In this document: piece by piece, positions 53,350 to 62,131 of the stretch | Layout: each line of letters opens with the position of its first letter | How positions within the stretch are numbered: position 1 is the stretch's first letter | Origin: Paracoccaceae bacterium | GTDB lineage: Bacteria; Pseudomonadota; Alphaproteobacteria; Rhodobacterales; Rhodobacteraceae | Direction of reading: 5' to 3' | Assembly (NCBI GenBank): GCA_027484915.1 | Contig: JAIXSA010000126.1 | Location: forward strand, 1 to 64,000 | Length of the DNA: 64,000 nt | Notes under the pieces: model-generated | The model's database searches: none | What the model was told of the DNA's origin: nothing | The model's input: the letters and a program-made list of their open reading frames with translations, nothing else | Made by a program: the position numbers and the translations under genes

Positions 53350-55533
53350 ATGCCGCACAACAACATCAACGCCCTGACCGAGCGGCCGGACGTGCTGACC
53401 CGGCCCAAGCTGGAAGGCGGCCGCCGCTTCGTCCTGTCCACGCCGTTCCAGCCCGCGGGCGACCAGCCGACAGCAATCAAGGAGCTGACGTCCGGCGTCC
53501 TGGCGGGAGAGCGTGACCAGGTCCTGTTGGGCGCGACGGGGACGGGCAAGACCTTCACGATGGCCAAGGTGATCGAGGAAACCCAGCGCCCCGCCATCAT
53601 CCTGGCGCCAAACAAGACGCTGGCCGCCCAGTTGTATGGGGAATTCAAAGGCTTCTTCCCCGACAACGCGGTGGAATACTTCGTCAGCTACTACGACTAC
53701 TACCAGCCCGAGGCCTATGTCGCCCGGACTGATACCTATATCGAGAAGGAATCCCAGATCAACGAACAGATCGACCGGATGCGCCACTCGGCCACCCGGG
53801 CGCTTCTGGAACGCGACGACGTCATCATAGTCGCCTCGGTGTCGTGCATCTACGGCATCGGCTCGGTCGAGACATATTCGGCCATGACGCAGGATCTGAT
53901 GGTCGGCCAGATGTACGACCAGCGCAAAGTGATGGCGGAACTGGTGGCCCAGCAGTATCGCCGCCTGGAAACCGCCTTCCAGCGCGGCGCCTTCCGGGTG
54001 CGGGGCGACAGTCTGGAGGTCTGGCCCGCCCACCTGGAAGACCGCGCCTGGCGGTTCAGCTTCTTCGGCGAAGAACTGGAGTCGATCACCGAATTCGACC
54101 CCCTGACCGGGGCCAAGACCGATAGCTTCAAGCAGATCCGCATCTATGCCAACAGCCACTACGTCACCCCGCGCCCCACGTTGGCGCAGGCCATTAAGGG
54201 CATCAAGGACGAGCTTTTTCACCGACTGAAACAGCTTACATCCGAGGGCAAGCTTCTCGAAGCGCAACGCCTTGAACAGCGCACCAACTTCGACCTCGAG
54301 ATGCTGGAGGCCACCGGCTCCTGTGCCGGGATCGAGAACTACTCGCGCTACCTCACCGGCCGCGCGCCGGGCGAGCCGCCGCCGACGCTGTTCGAATTCA
54401 TCCCGGACAACGCCATCGTCTTCGCCGACGAAAGCCACGTCTCGGTTCCGCAGATCGGCGGCATGTACAAGGGCGACTTCCGCCGCAAGTTCACGCTGGC
54501 CGAGCATGGCTTCCGGCTGCCGAGTTGTATGGACAACCGCCCCCTCAAGTTCGAGGAATGGGACGCCATGCGCCCGCAATCCGTCTTCGTCTCGGCCACC
54601 CCGGCAGCGTGGGAACTGGAGCAAACCGGCGGCGTCTTCACCGAACAGGTCATCCGTCCCACGGGCCTGATCGACCCCGAGGTCGAGATCCGCCCCGTCG
54701 AGATGCAGGTGGACGACCTTCTGGACGAAATCCGCAAGGTCGCCGCCCGTGGCCTGCGGACGCTTGCCACCGTCCTGACCAAGCGGATGGCCGAGGACCT
54801 GACCGACTACCTGCACGAACAGGGCATCCGGGTGCGCTACATGCATTCGGACATCGACACCATCGAACGCATTGAAATCCTGCGGGATTTGCGGCTAGGC
54901 GCCTTCGACGTGCTGGTCGGTATCAACCTTCTGCGGGAAGGCCTGGACATCCCGGAGTGCGGGCTTGTCGCGATCCTTGATGCCGACAAGGAGGGCTTCC
55001 TGCGCTCGGAAACTTCTCTCATCCAGACCATCGGCCGCGCCGCGCGGAACTCGGAAGGCCGGGTCATCATGTATGCCGACCGTATCACCGGCAGCATGGA
55101 ACGCGCGCTGGCCGAGACCAACCGGCGCCGCGAAAAGCAGGTCGCCTACAATATCGAACACGGCATCACGCCCGAGACGGTGAAGAAGAACGTCGAGGAC
55201 GTGCTGTTCGGAACGTGGGAGGGTGATACCGATCAGGCGCGCATCACGACCAAGATCGACAAGCCGATGATCGGCAAGAACCTTGCGGCACACCTTGACG
55301 CGCTGCGCCTGCAGATGCGCAAGGCGGCCGAGAACCTGGAGTTTGAGGAGGCCGCCCGCCTGCGCGACGAGGTCAAGCGGCTGGAGGCGGTGGAGCTTGC
55401 GGTTGCCGACGACCCCTTCGCGCGGCAGGAGGTGATCGAGGAAGCGGTGGAAGAGGCCGTGAAGATGGCCGGGCGGTCGACGGCGGGCCGGGCCGGGCAG
55501 CGGGGTGGGAAGAGGTCGAGGGGGCGGAGGTAG
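53350..55533 (+). CDS. uvrB: UvrABC system protein B
   Basis: Central damage-verification subunit of nucleotide excision repair, loaded by UvrA and cut with by UvrC. The 727 residues contain Walker A GATGTGKT (61-68), the DNA-clamping beta-hairpin [20 protein letters not shown], helicase motif [11 protein letters not shown], and the C-terminal UVR/UvrC-binding coil [22 protein letters not shown] lysine/arginine-rich tail ends the protein. The frame is open 329 codons further upstream, antisense to the methyltransferase; the ATG at 53350 matches the family N terminus. Confidence 0.97.
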   Translation: MPHNNINALTERPDVLTRPKLEGGRRFVLSTPFQPAGDQPTAIKELTSGVLAGERDQVLLGATGTGKTFTMAKVIEETQRPAIILAPNKTLAAQLYGEFKGFFPDNAVEYFVSYYDYYQPEAYVARTDTYIEKESQINEQIDRMRHSATRALLERDDVIIVASVSCIYGIGSVETYSAMTQDLMVGQMYDQRKVMAELVAQQYRRLETAFQRGAFRVRGDSLEVWPAHLEDRAWRFSFFGEELESITEFDPLTGAKTDSFKQIRIYANSHYVTPRPTLAQAIKGIKDELFHRLKQLTSEGKLLEAQRLEQRTNFDLEMLEATGSCAGIENYSRYLTGRAPGEPPPTLFEFIPDNAIVFADESHVSVPQIGGMYKGDFRRKFTLAEHGFRLPSCMDNRPLKFEEWDAMRPQSVFVSATPAAWELEQTGGVFTEQVIRPTGLIDPEVEIRPVEMQVDDLLDEIRKVAARGLRTLATVLTKRMAEDLTDYLHEQGIRVRYMHSDIDTIERIEILRDLRLGAFDVLVGINLLREGLDIPECGLVAILDADKEGFLRSETSLIQTIGRAARNSEGRVIMYADRITGSMERALAETNRRREKQVAYNIEHGITPETVKKNVEDVLFGTWEGDTDQARITTKIDKPMIGKNLAAHLDALRLQMRKAAENLEFEEAARLRDEVKRLEAVELAVADDPFARQEVIEEAVEEAVKMAGRSTAGRAGQRGGKRSRGRR

Positions 55534-55839
55534 ATAGTGCGCTTGCGCAAAAAGCAGCGTCCGCCAGCCTGGGAACCTTGATTCGGGGCTTGCCGACTAA
55601 GCTGGCGACACTTTCGGTCGCCACCAGAAGACTTATCCACGCGTGTCACGCGCTTGTCACTGAAGGGAAACAGTGGCGTCATAAATTATTGATAAATATT
55701 ATAAAAACCGTGTCTTTCTTGCCCTGCCCCGGCTATCTTCCGATATTTGCAGCGCTTCACATGGTTGTGCAATCTCGGTTGATGAATGTGTAGGCCGGAC
55801 CTTGCGAAGGTTCCACAGTCTGCAACAAAGGTAACCAAA
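55534..55839. other. Intergenic region uvrB-porin (306 bases)
   Basis: No gene seen. It holds a 7-bp hairpin TGGCGAC-ACTTTCG-GTCGCCA at 55603-55623, the Pho-box-like repeats and AT-rich promoter at 55643-55705, an inverted TTGCA ... TGCAA pair around 55746-55773, and a short hairpin GGACCTT-GCG-AAGGTTCC near the porin start. Base composition drops sharply to AT-rich at 55679-55710. Confidence 0.7.
55643..55705 (+). promoter_or_regulatory. Candidate PhoB-dependent promoter (tandem Pho boxes)
   Basis: Seven-base repeats at 55643 (GTGTCAC), 55654 (TTGTCAC), 55676 (GCGTCAT) and 55687 (TATTGAT) keep an 11-base phase, with the slot at 55665 (GGGAAAC) degenerate. Each pair is separated by four bases, as in the Pho box CTGTCAT-N4-CTGTCAT; the 55676 pair has the AAAT spacer of classic boxes. 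A TATTAT/TATAAA -10 follows at 55697-55705. It drives a porin and a pstS gene, which fits. Confidence 0.65.
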
Positions 55840-56700
55840 ATGAAGAAACTTCTGCTCGCTTCCGCCGCTGTTGCGGTTCTTGGAGGCGCTGCCCATGCTG
55901 ACGTGTCGTTGTCGGGCGATGCCTTTATGGGCGTCTCCTCCGTCGAAGGTGCCGACTACTCCTTCACCAACCGTGCCCGTGTCCGTTTCAGCCTGTCTGC
56001 CGAGTCCGACAGCGGCCTCAAATTTGGGGCGCAGTTTCGTGCGGCTGATGCAGAGAAGGCGGGCTTAGGAACGAGTGGAACTGTGTTCCTTGACATCCCG
56101 AAAGTCGGCAAGCTTACCATGGGCGACGCCGATGGTGCTGTTCAGGCCGCCGTCACCCAGTTCGTCGCGATTGGCCACGACGAAACCAAGAAACTGCAGG
56201 AATTCACCTTCCTGACAGGCGGTAGCGTCGGCAAAGGAACCGACCTGCTTTACAGCTATACTAACGGCAGCTTGGTCGGCCACCTGTCGATGGGCAGCCC
56301 TGGAACTGGGTCGGGCAGTGGCGCGACTGCGGGCAGCGACGACCGAGCTGTCGGCCTGTCCTACACCACGGAATTCTGGAAAGTGGCAGTCGGCTATGAA
56401 GACAACGGCCCGCTCAGCCAGACCGTCATCAGCGGAAGCGTCGGAAACGGCCAGATCGAGGTCAAGGCCGCCTATGGCCAGCGCAGCGACGACAAGAGCC
56501 AGTATGTTGTCTACGGCACCTACATCGTGGGTACGACGACCTTCACCGTCTTCACCCGCGATGACGAATACAAGAACGTGGAAGCGAACGGATTGGGCGT
56601 GACCCACGACCTTGGCGGAGGCATGGCTCTTTCCGCCGGATATGCCAAGCAGAAGGGCAAGGACTCAAACGTCAGCCTCGGCGCCACCTTCTCCTTCTGA
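55840..56700 (+). CDS. Rhodobacter-type outer-membrane porin
   Basis: A 286-residue trimeric porin precursor: signal peptide MKKLLLASAAVAVLGGAAHA, then DVSLSGDAFMGVSSV and NRARVRFSLSAESDSGLKFGAQF, closely following the first strands of R. capsulatus and R. blasticus porins. It ends in LGATFSF, the C-terminal phenylalanine needed for beta-barrel insertion. At 266 mature residues it is slightly shorter than those porins. The ATG follows AAAGG. A Pho-type promoter upstream and pstS 73 bases downstream suggest a phosphate-limitation porin. Confidence 0.9.
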   Translation: MKKLLLASAAVAVLGGAAHADVSLSGDAFMGVSSVEGADYSFTNRARVRFSLSAESDSGLKFGAQFRAADAEKAGLGTSGTVFLDIPKVGKLTMGDADGAVQAAVTQFVAIGHDETKKLQEFTFLTGGSVGKGTDLLYSYTNGSLVGHLSMGSPGTGSGSGATAGSDDRAVGLSYTTEFWKVAVGYEDNGPLSQTVISGSVGNGQIEVKAAYGQRSDDKSQYVVYGTYIVGTTTFTVFTRDDEYKNVEANGLGVTHDLGGGMALSAGYAKQKGKDSNVSLGATFSF

Positions 56701-56773
56701 CGGAATACGAGACACAAACCTGCCTGTCCGCTCAGGGACTATGCAGGCTATCAAACATCAACGGAGCACTCTT

Positions 56774-57799
56774 ATGAACATCCTACGCATGGTCGTACTT
56801 TCGACCGTGACCGGTTTCTGCATGGCGGCCGCCGCCTCGGCGCGTGACCAGGTCCAGGTCTCGGGCTCATCCACGGTTCTGCCCTACGCCACCATCGTTT
56901 CCGAGTCCTTTGGTGACAACAGTGACTTCCCCTCGCCGGTCGTCGAAGGCGGTGGCACCTCTGTCGGCATCAAGAAATTCTGTGGCGGCGTCGGCGAGAA
57001 TACGCCGGACATCGCCACTGCGTCGCGCAAGATCAAGCAATCCGAACTGTCGCGCTGCAAGGCAAATGGCGTTTCGAATGTGGTAGAGGTGCAGATCGGC
57101 TACGACGGGATCGTGTTCGCGTCCAGCGTCAACGGCCCGGCGTTCCAGTTCACCGCTGCGGACTGGTACAACGCCCTTGCCGCAGAGGTCGTGATAAACG
57201 GCCAGATTGTTCCGAACCCCTACACCAAGTGGTCCGAGGTCGATGCCAAACTTCCCGACCAGGAAATCCTGGCCTTCGTTCCCGGAACGAAGCACGGGAC
57301 GCGTGAAGTCTTCGACATCAATGTGATCGAGAACGGCTGCAAGGCCTATAAGGCCGACAAGGTGCTGGCCCGCCGCGTGAACAGCGACAAGGACAAGACC
57401 AAAGAACTCTGCATCAAGCTGCGGACCGATGGTCGCGTCGTCGAAATCGACGGTGACTACACGGAAACGCTCGCTCGACTGGCGTCCAACAAGGACGGCG
57501 TGGGTGTGTTCGGTCTTGCCTTCTATGAAAACAACCGCGACTCGCTTCGCGTTGCGGACTTCCAGGGCGTTACGCCTTCCCGTGAAACGGTTGCGTCCGG
57601 CAAGTACAAGGTATCGCGTCCGCTCTTCCTGTATGTGAAAGGCGAGCATGTCGGTGTGATCCCGGGCCTGAAAGAGTTCGTTGAGTTCTTCATCTCCGAC
57701 GACATGGCCGGACCTGGCGGCCCTCTGGAAGCCTATGGTCTTGTCCCAGACCCGCAACTCAAGAAGACGCAGTCGAAAGTTGGCAAAACCTTCAACTGA
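56774..57799 (+). CDS. pstS: PstS-family phosphate-binding protein
   Basis: A 341-residue periplasmic substrate-binding protein with a signal peptide ending near residue 24 (AAAASA). Phosphate-site hallmarks are VSGSSTVLPYATIVSESF, EGGGTSVGIKKFC and the later PGTKHGTREVFD; two cysteines in CGGVGENTPD and SRCKANG regions could pair. The architecture matches PstS/SphX. The gene follows the porin by 73 bases without a terminator between them, but pstC, pstA, pstB and phoU are not adjacent, so it supplies a transporter encoded elsewhere or acts as a surface binding protein. Confidence 0.9.
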   Translation: MNILRMVVLSTVTGFCMAAAASARDQVQVSGSSTVLPYATIVSESFGDNSDFPSPVVEGGGTSVGIKKFCGGVGENTPDIATASRKIKQSELSRCKANGVSNVVEVQIGYDGIVFASSVNGPAFQFTAADWYNALAAEVVINGQIVPNPYTKWSEVDAKLPDQEILAFVPGTKHGTREVFDINVIENGCKAYKADKVLARRVNSDKDKTKELCIKLRTDGRVVEIDGDYTETLARLASNKDGVGVFGLAFYENNRDSLRVADFQGVTPSRETVASGKYKVSRPLFLYVKGEHVGVIPGLKEFVEFFISDDMAGPGGPLEAYGLVPDPQLKKTQSKVGKTFN

Positions 57800-57822
57800 G
57801 CTTGTGACCAGAGAATGAGGAG

Positions 57823-57851
57823 GCCCGGGCCCTGTTGGCCCGGGCTTTCCG
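57823..57851 (+). terminator. Rho-independent terminator after pstS
   Basis: GCCCGGGCC, loop CTGTT, GGCCCGGGC, followed by TTTCCGCATTT, 23 bases past the pstS stop. It closes the porin-pstS unit. Confidence 0.88.
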
Positions 57852-57937
57852 CATTTGCGGTCGCAGGCCCGTCCATTCCGATGGCGCTGATCCAGCGGCT
57901 GGCTTGACCATCGGCCGATCCGTCCCATCTCGCATGC

Positions 57938-58366
57938 ATGCGCACGCCAGTCGCCCTTCTCCTCCTCGTCTCACCGGCTTCCGCATGGGAGTTCACGGCG
58001 ACCCCGATCTGCACCCTGACGCATCAGACGCCCGATCTCGCCATCCGCGTGACCTTCGACCCCGCGCAGGCCGAACCCTATGCGATTGCTCTGACCCGCC
58101 CGTCGGTCTGGCCGGAGAGCGACAGCTTCGGCCTGCGCTTCGACGGACCGGCGGCGATGACCATCGGAACGCAGCGGCACCAGCTTTCCGCCGACCGACG
58201 CACCCTGACCGTGACCGATACGGGCTTCGGCAATGTGCTGGACGGCCTGGCCTACAATGCCACCGCGACGGCGCTTGCCGACGATACCGCACTCCCCTTC
58301 GACCTGACCGGTGCCCGCCCGGCGGTCGAGGCTTTCCGGTCCTGCTACGTCCTCCCCTCGGCCTGA
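57938..58366 (+). CDS. Small secreted protein of unknown function
   Basis: A 142-residue exported protein with signal peptide MRTPVALLLLVSPASA. The mature part, WEFTATPICTLTHQTPDLAIRVTFD and ALTRPSVWPESDSFGLRFDG ending FRSCYVLPSA, has two cysteines and looks beta-rich; similar proteins are found as conserved hypotheticals in Rhodobacteraceae. No function known. Convergent with the ABM gene, four bases between stops. Confidence 0.72.
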   Translation: MRTPVALLLLVSPASAWEFTATPICTLTHQTPDLAIRVTFDPAQAEPYAIALTRPSVWPESDSFGLRFDGPAAMTIGTQRHQLSADRRTLTVTDTGFGNVLDGLAYNATATALADDTALPFDLTGARPAVEAFRSCYVLPSA

Positions 58367-58370
58367 GGCG

Positions 58371-58688
58371 TCAGAAGACCCCCGTCACCTCGTACATGAC
58401 CGGCTCGAACCCACGGCACAGCTCGTTGATCCGGCGGTTGCGCTCGCGCATCTCGGGCGTGCGCAGCATCGCCTGGTAATCCTCGCGCCGCTGCCATTGG
58501 GAGTAATTGCAGATCCGCGTCCTCGCGTCGTTCATGTGCAGCCCCGCCGCGATGAAGCCCGGCTGGTGGCGGATGCAGTCTTGGTATGCGGCTTCCAGCG
58601 CCTCGACCAGGTCGAAGGCCATCGCAGGCGTTGTCTCGAAGGTGGTGATGACGGTTTGGCCTCGGAAATCCTTGACAATCTGCGGCAT
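58371..58688 (-). CDS. Antibiotic biosynthesis monooxygenase (ABM)-domain protein
   Basis: A 105-residue ferredoxin-like ABM-fold protein. VITTFETTPAMAFDLVEALEAAYQDCIRHQPGFIAAGLHMNDARTRICNYSQWQRREDYQAM contains the conserved Gly-Phe and Gln-Trp pattern of the domain. ABM proteins include heme-degrading and quinol monooxygenases, but small free-standing ones are mostly uncharacterised. The ATG has GGGAGG upstream. Confidence 0.83.
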   Translation of the reverse strand: MPQIVKDFRGQTVITTFETTPAMAFDLVEALEAAYQDCIRHQPGFIAAGLHMNDARTRICNYSQWQRREDYQAMLRTPEMRERNRRINELCRGFEPVMYEVTGVF

Positions 58689-58738
58689 GTCGGCCTCCCT
58701 CTATGGCATTCAGGATGACACGAAGCGGGACCAAAGGC

Positions 58739-58927
58739 ATGAAGTTTCTCGACCCCAACGACCGCTTCTTTGCCCAGGCCTGGGTCCGCTGGCTGACCGT
58801 CCTCGCCCCCACGGCCTGGGGGCTGTTCGAGTTTTTCTACGTCGGCTCACCTTTCTGGGGGATCCTGTTCATCGGCGCTGGGGCCTATGCCGGCTGGATG
58901 CTCTTCTTCCAGCGCGGGAAGGACTGA
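58739..58927 (+). CDS. Small two-helix membrane protein
   Basis: A 62-residue protein: a soluble start MKFLDPNDRFFAQAWVRW, then two hydrophobic segments (about 19-36 and 40-58) ending in LFFQRGKD. No family is recognised with certainty. ATG at 58739 with AAAGG 4 bases upstream; an in-frame ATG at 58703 is less likely. It is convergent with the zinc-ribbon gene, the stops abutting. Confidence 0.65.
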   Translation: MKFLDPNDRFFAQAWVRWLTVLAPTAWGLFEFFYVGSPFWGILFIGAGAYAGWMLFFQRGKD

Positions 58928-60064
58928 TCAGTCCATCCACTCCGGCCGGTCGAAGCCCAACGCCTGCGGGTCGTAGAGATAGGCAGCTCCGAAGCCGATG
59001 GTCAGCGCCAGAAGCACCGCGAAGGCGATCTTCCAGACCGACCAGGGACGTTCGCCCTGAACCTCGCCCGTCTGGCCGTTGACCAGGAAGCGGTAGCTTT
59101 TCCCGTTGTACTTGTAGGCCGCGGTCCAGATCGGCAAAAGGATGTGCTTGAAGGTCTCGTCCGACCAGTCGGTGTCCACGTCATTGACCCGCTGCTCGTC
59201 CCCGCCGATGTCGCGGCGCACGTCCTGCAGGATCACCGCCGCCATCCGCTCACGCGCTTCCGTGTGCCCGTCGGCGAGGCTCACGGTATACCCCTCGGCC
59301 TGGAAGCCCGCCAGGTACTCCGGCCCATAGGGCACCAGCGCGCCCAGGTCCCAGGGCGTCAGCTCATCCCCCAACCGTCCTGGCAGGCTGCCCGAGGCCA
59401 TGATCAGCACGTCGTCGAAATCTCGCGCTACCCGGCCCGAGGCGGGATACCAGCGCGTATGCCGCACCTGTTCCTGCCGCGTCTCCATCCGTCCGTTCAC
59501 GCGGACCTGCACTGTCCGCGTCTCATAATAATACTCGCCCCGCTGGCCGGTGTAGCGGCTTTGCGTGTCCGCATCGAAGGTCCAGAACGGGACATAGACC
59601 CCGTTCATCGACCGCCCCTTGCGCGCATACTCCAGCAAAGTGTTCGGCGCGAACCACAGACCGCCCATCCAGGCCGTCAGCGCCTTGTGCGCCTGCGCCT
59701 CGTCCAGCGCGAAGGGGATCAGCGCCTGCGGCTTGATGTGGCGCGTCGTGCCGGTGTCCAGCACCACGGGCGTCGCACAGAACGGGCATTCGGTGGCATG
59801 GGTCGCACCCGAAATCTCGACCAAGGCCCCGCAGTTCGGGCAGGTGGTCGTCCGCACCTCGACCATGTGGCTGTCGGCCAGGTCGTCCTGCAACCCCTTC
59901 GCCAGGTCGAGTTCCCCCAGCGCCCGCGCCCGTTTCGGCGCTGCTGCCTGGGGGATTTCCTGCACATGTCCGCAGTGGTCGCAGACCAGCTGCGTCTGGC
60001 CCGGAGCGAAGCGCAGTTGCGCCCCGCATTGGTCACAGGGCCAGCGGTATTCGTCCTGGGGCAT
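58928..60064 (-). CDS. Membrane-anchored double zinc-ribbon protein (YdjG-like)
   Basis: A 378-residue protein often misnamed a PriA-like helicase; no helicase motifs are present. It has two N-terminal zinc ribbons: Cys10/Cys13 with Cys28/Cys31, and Cys75/Cys78 with Cys93/Cys96. A central domain follows (FWTFDADTQSRYTGQRGEYY), then a late region FKHILLPIWTAAYKYNGKSYRFLVNGQTGEV, and one membrane helix near residues 345-363. It resembles Bacillus YdjG, which works with the SPFH protein YdjI. It starts one base after the SPFH gene and is the last gene of the five-gene operon. Confidence 0.84.
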   Translation of the reverse strand: MPQDEYRWPCDQCGAQLRFAPGQTQLVCDHCGHVQEIPQAAAPKRARALGELDLAKGLQDDLADSHMVEVRTTTCPNCGALVEISGATHATECPFCATPVVLDTGTTRHIKPQALIPFALDEAQAHKALTAWMGGLWFAPNTLLEYARKGRSMNGVYVPFWTFDADTQSRYTGQRGEYYYETRTVQVRVNGRMETRQEQVRHTRWYPASGRVARDFDDVLIMASGSLPGRLGDELTPWDLGALVPYGPEYLAGFQAEGYTVSLADGHTEARERMAAVILQDVRRDIGGDEQRVNDVDTDWSDETFKHILLPIWTAAYKYNGKSYRFLVNGQTGEVQGERPWSVWKIAFAVLLALTIGFGAAYLYDPQALGFDRPEWMD

Positions 60065-60065
60065 C

Positions 60066-61166
60066 TCAGGCTTTTGGCAGGGGTGGGGGCATCTGGTCCA
60101 AGAGCCGCGCCAGTTCCGTATCGGCGGCCATCTTCCAGCCGTCCTGTCCGGCGGTCCAGACCATCGTGGCGCGCGTCAGACGACCATCGGCCGCGGCCTT
60201 CGCAAGCTCCGCCTCACCGAACGGACCCGAGGTCGTTCCGTCCACCGCAAGATGCCAGACCTTGCCCGCCGGCGGCGGTGGGGGAGGGGGTGGCGGTGCG
60301 GCAGCCGCCCCCGGCTGTGCCCCCCACGGCCCCATGTTCTGCGCCATCGAGGCACCCATGCCCATGCCCATCCCGGCCCCCATCGCCGAGCCCATCGCCG
60401 ACCCCGGCTGGCTTAGGCTTTCGGCGGCGTTGTATTGCATGTAGCGGTTCAGGTCGCCCACCACGCCCATCGAGGTGCGCTTGTCCAAGGCCTTTTCGAC
60501 ATCTTCCGGCAGGCTGATGTTCTCGATGTAGAATTCCGGGATCGAGATCCCGTATTCCCCCACCTGCGGCGCGATGGCATTGGCGATGATCTTGCCCAGG
60601 TCGGCCAAGTTCGCTGCCATGTCCAGCACCGGGATGCCCGACTTTGCCAGCACCTGGGACGCAGACTGCACGATGATGTTGCGGATCTGGAAGCTGATCT
60701 CGTCGGCGGTGAACTCGCCGTCCGTCCCCACGATCTCGGTCATGAACTTGCCGGGGTCGGTCACCCGCATGGAATAGGTGCCAAAAGCCCGCAGGCGGAT
60801 CGGCCCGAACTCGGGGTCGCGCGCCATGATCGGGTTCTTTGTTCCCCATTTCTGGTCGTTGAAGCGGGTGGTGTTGACGAAATAGACCTCGGACTTGAAC
60901 GGCGACTGGAACCCGTGGTCCCAGTGCTGCAGCGTCGTCAGGATCGGCATGTTGTTGGTCTCCAGCATGTAGAGACCGGGCTGGAACACGTCGGCGAGCT
61001 GCCCTTCATGGATGAAGACCGCCGCCTGGCCTTCACGCACCGTCAGCTTGGCACCGTACTTGATCGCCTGACCCCGGCGGTCAAACCGCCAGACCATCGT
61101 GTCCCGTGTATCATCCAGCCAGGAAATGACATCGATGAATTCGCCTTTGAGGAAATCGAAGACCAT
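60066..61166 (-). CDS. SPFH-domain protein with C-terminal GYF_2 domain (YdjI-like)
   Basis: A 366-residue scaffold protein. Residues 1-290 are an SPFH (band 7/flotillin-type) domain of the virion-core/YdjI group: VWRFDRRGQAIKYGAKLTVREGQAAVFIHEG, RAFGTYSMRVTDPGKFMTEIVG and YGISIPEFYIENISLPEDVEKALDKR. A methionine/glycine-rich stretch (about 255-280) and a run of nine prolines lead to a GYF_2 domain (WHLAVDGTTSGPFGEAELAKAAADGRL) at about 305-360. There is no obvious membrane helix. It lies between the DUF2927 lipoprotein and the zinc-ribbon protein in one transcription unit. Confidence 0.9.
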   Translation of the reverse strand: MVFDFLKGEFIDVISWLDDTRDTMVWRFDRRGQAIKYGAKLTVREGQAAVFIHEGQLADVFQPGLYMLETNNMPILTTLQHWDHGFQSPFKSEVYFVNTTRFNDQKWGTKNPIMARDPEFGPIRLRAFGTYSMRVTDPGKFMTEIVGTDGEFTADEISFQIRNIIVQSASQVLAKSGIPVLDMAANLADLGKIIANAIAPQVGEYGISIPEFYIENISLPEDVEKALDKRTSMGVVGDLNRYMQYNAAESLSQPGSAMGSAMGAGMGMGMGASMAQNMGPWGAQPGAAAAPPPPPPPPPAGKVWHLAVDGTTSGPFGEAELAKAAADGRLTRATMVWTAGQDGWKMAADTELARLLDQMPPPLPKA

Positions 61167-61189
61167 TGGGTGTCACCCTCCGTTTGGGG

Positions 61190-62122
61190 TCAACTTTCGC
61201 CGCCGGTCATCCGGCGCGCAAGGGATTCGACGATGGGACGCGCTTCCGCCGCCGTCATGCCGGGGCGCAGCTCGGCGCTGTAGAGGATGCGCAGCATCAT
61301 CTCGTCCTGATCGGTCAGCAGGGCGAATTCCTCGTCGTCGTTGAAGATCGAGGGCCGAGCGCGGGGCGAGTCATTCGGCAGTCCCAAGCCCTGCGCGATC
61401 TCTTCATGGAAGCACGACAGGCGCAGAAGGTCCGGGTTCTCGGCCCGGATCACCGCGACGGCATGGCGGTGCAGATGGCTTTCCGACCCCGAGATGGCAA
61501 AGACGTTACAATAGGTCGTCTGGTTCATTTGCGTGACTGCCTGAATCACGTCCGGTGCGATGCCGATCCGCAGGCCCGCGAGTTCCGGTCCCAACGCAAT
61601 GCGTTCGTCTTCGGACACGATGTAGACCCAGAAGTTCGGGGCTGCATCGGTCAGGCCGATGGGGTGACCCGTGATCTGGGATAGCCGTGCAAGATAACTT
61701 GCGATCCGCGCCCGGTCGGTGGCCCGCTTTTCCGCCGGAATCGAAGGTCCGAACCGTACCGAGACCCGAATCGGATCATTCCAGCGCGTCAGCGCGGACG
61801 CCGTCTCTTCGCGGGTGATGCCGCCGCGGCTGCGGGTAAACTCCTGAAACAGGGCGATCTTCAGAAAGTTTTCGGTCAGCCGTTCCGGCCGGATCGGGAT
61901 ATCCGTCCCTGGATCGGTCCGCAGCATACCTTCCCGCAAGAGTACCTGCTGTACTTGCGCATAATAGGCCGCCGCCGCCGCACTTCTAGGTGTGGGCGGG
62001 GGCGGCGCCACTGGCGCGACCGGCGACGCGGGCGCCACACGCGCGGACACGCCGAGGCAACCGGCAAGCGCCAGGCAGGCCATTCCGCCGATCAGAGATT
62101 TCACCGCACTTGAACGCGCCAT
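61190..62122 (-). CDS. DUF2927 lipoprotein, gluzincin-like
   Basis: A 310-residue lipoprotein with signal peptide and lipobox LAGC (Cys22), then a proline/alanine-rich linker (about 27-47). The DUF2927 body contains a C-F-HEEIAQGLGLPND segment that looks like an HExxxQxxG metal-protease-like site, followed by SIFNDDEEFALLTDQDEMML. Whether it is an active peptidase is not known. It is the third gene of the XpaC-TelA operon, nine bases after TelA. Confidence 0.86.
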   Translation of the reverse strand: MARSSAVKSLIGGMACLALAGCLGVSARVAPASPVAPVAPPPPTPRSAAAAAYYAQVQQVLLREGMLRTDPGTDIPIRPERLTENFLKIALFQEFTRSRGGITREETASALTRWNDPIRVSVRFGPSIPAEKRATDRARIASYLARLSQITGHPIGLTDAAPNFWVYIVSEDERIALGPELAGLRIGIAPDVIQAVTQMNQTTYCNVFAISGSESHLHRHAVAVIRAENPDLLRLSCFHEEIAQGLGLPNDSPRARPSIFNDDEEFALLTDQDEMMLRILYSAELRPGMTAAEARPIVESLARRMTGGES

Positions 62123-62131
62123 CCTGTCCTT

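Noticed and set aside
58928-60064. Annotation of the zinc-ribbon protein as a PriA-like helicase
   Set aside because: No Walker A, DEAH or other helicase motifs are present; only the zinc-binding cysteines resemble PriA.
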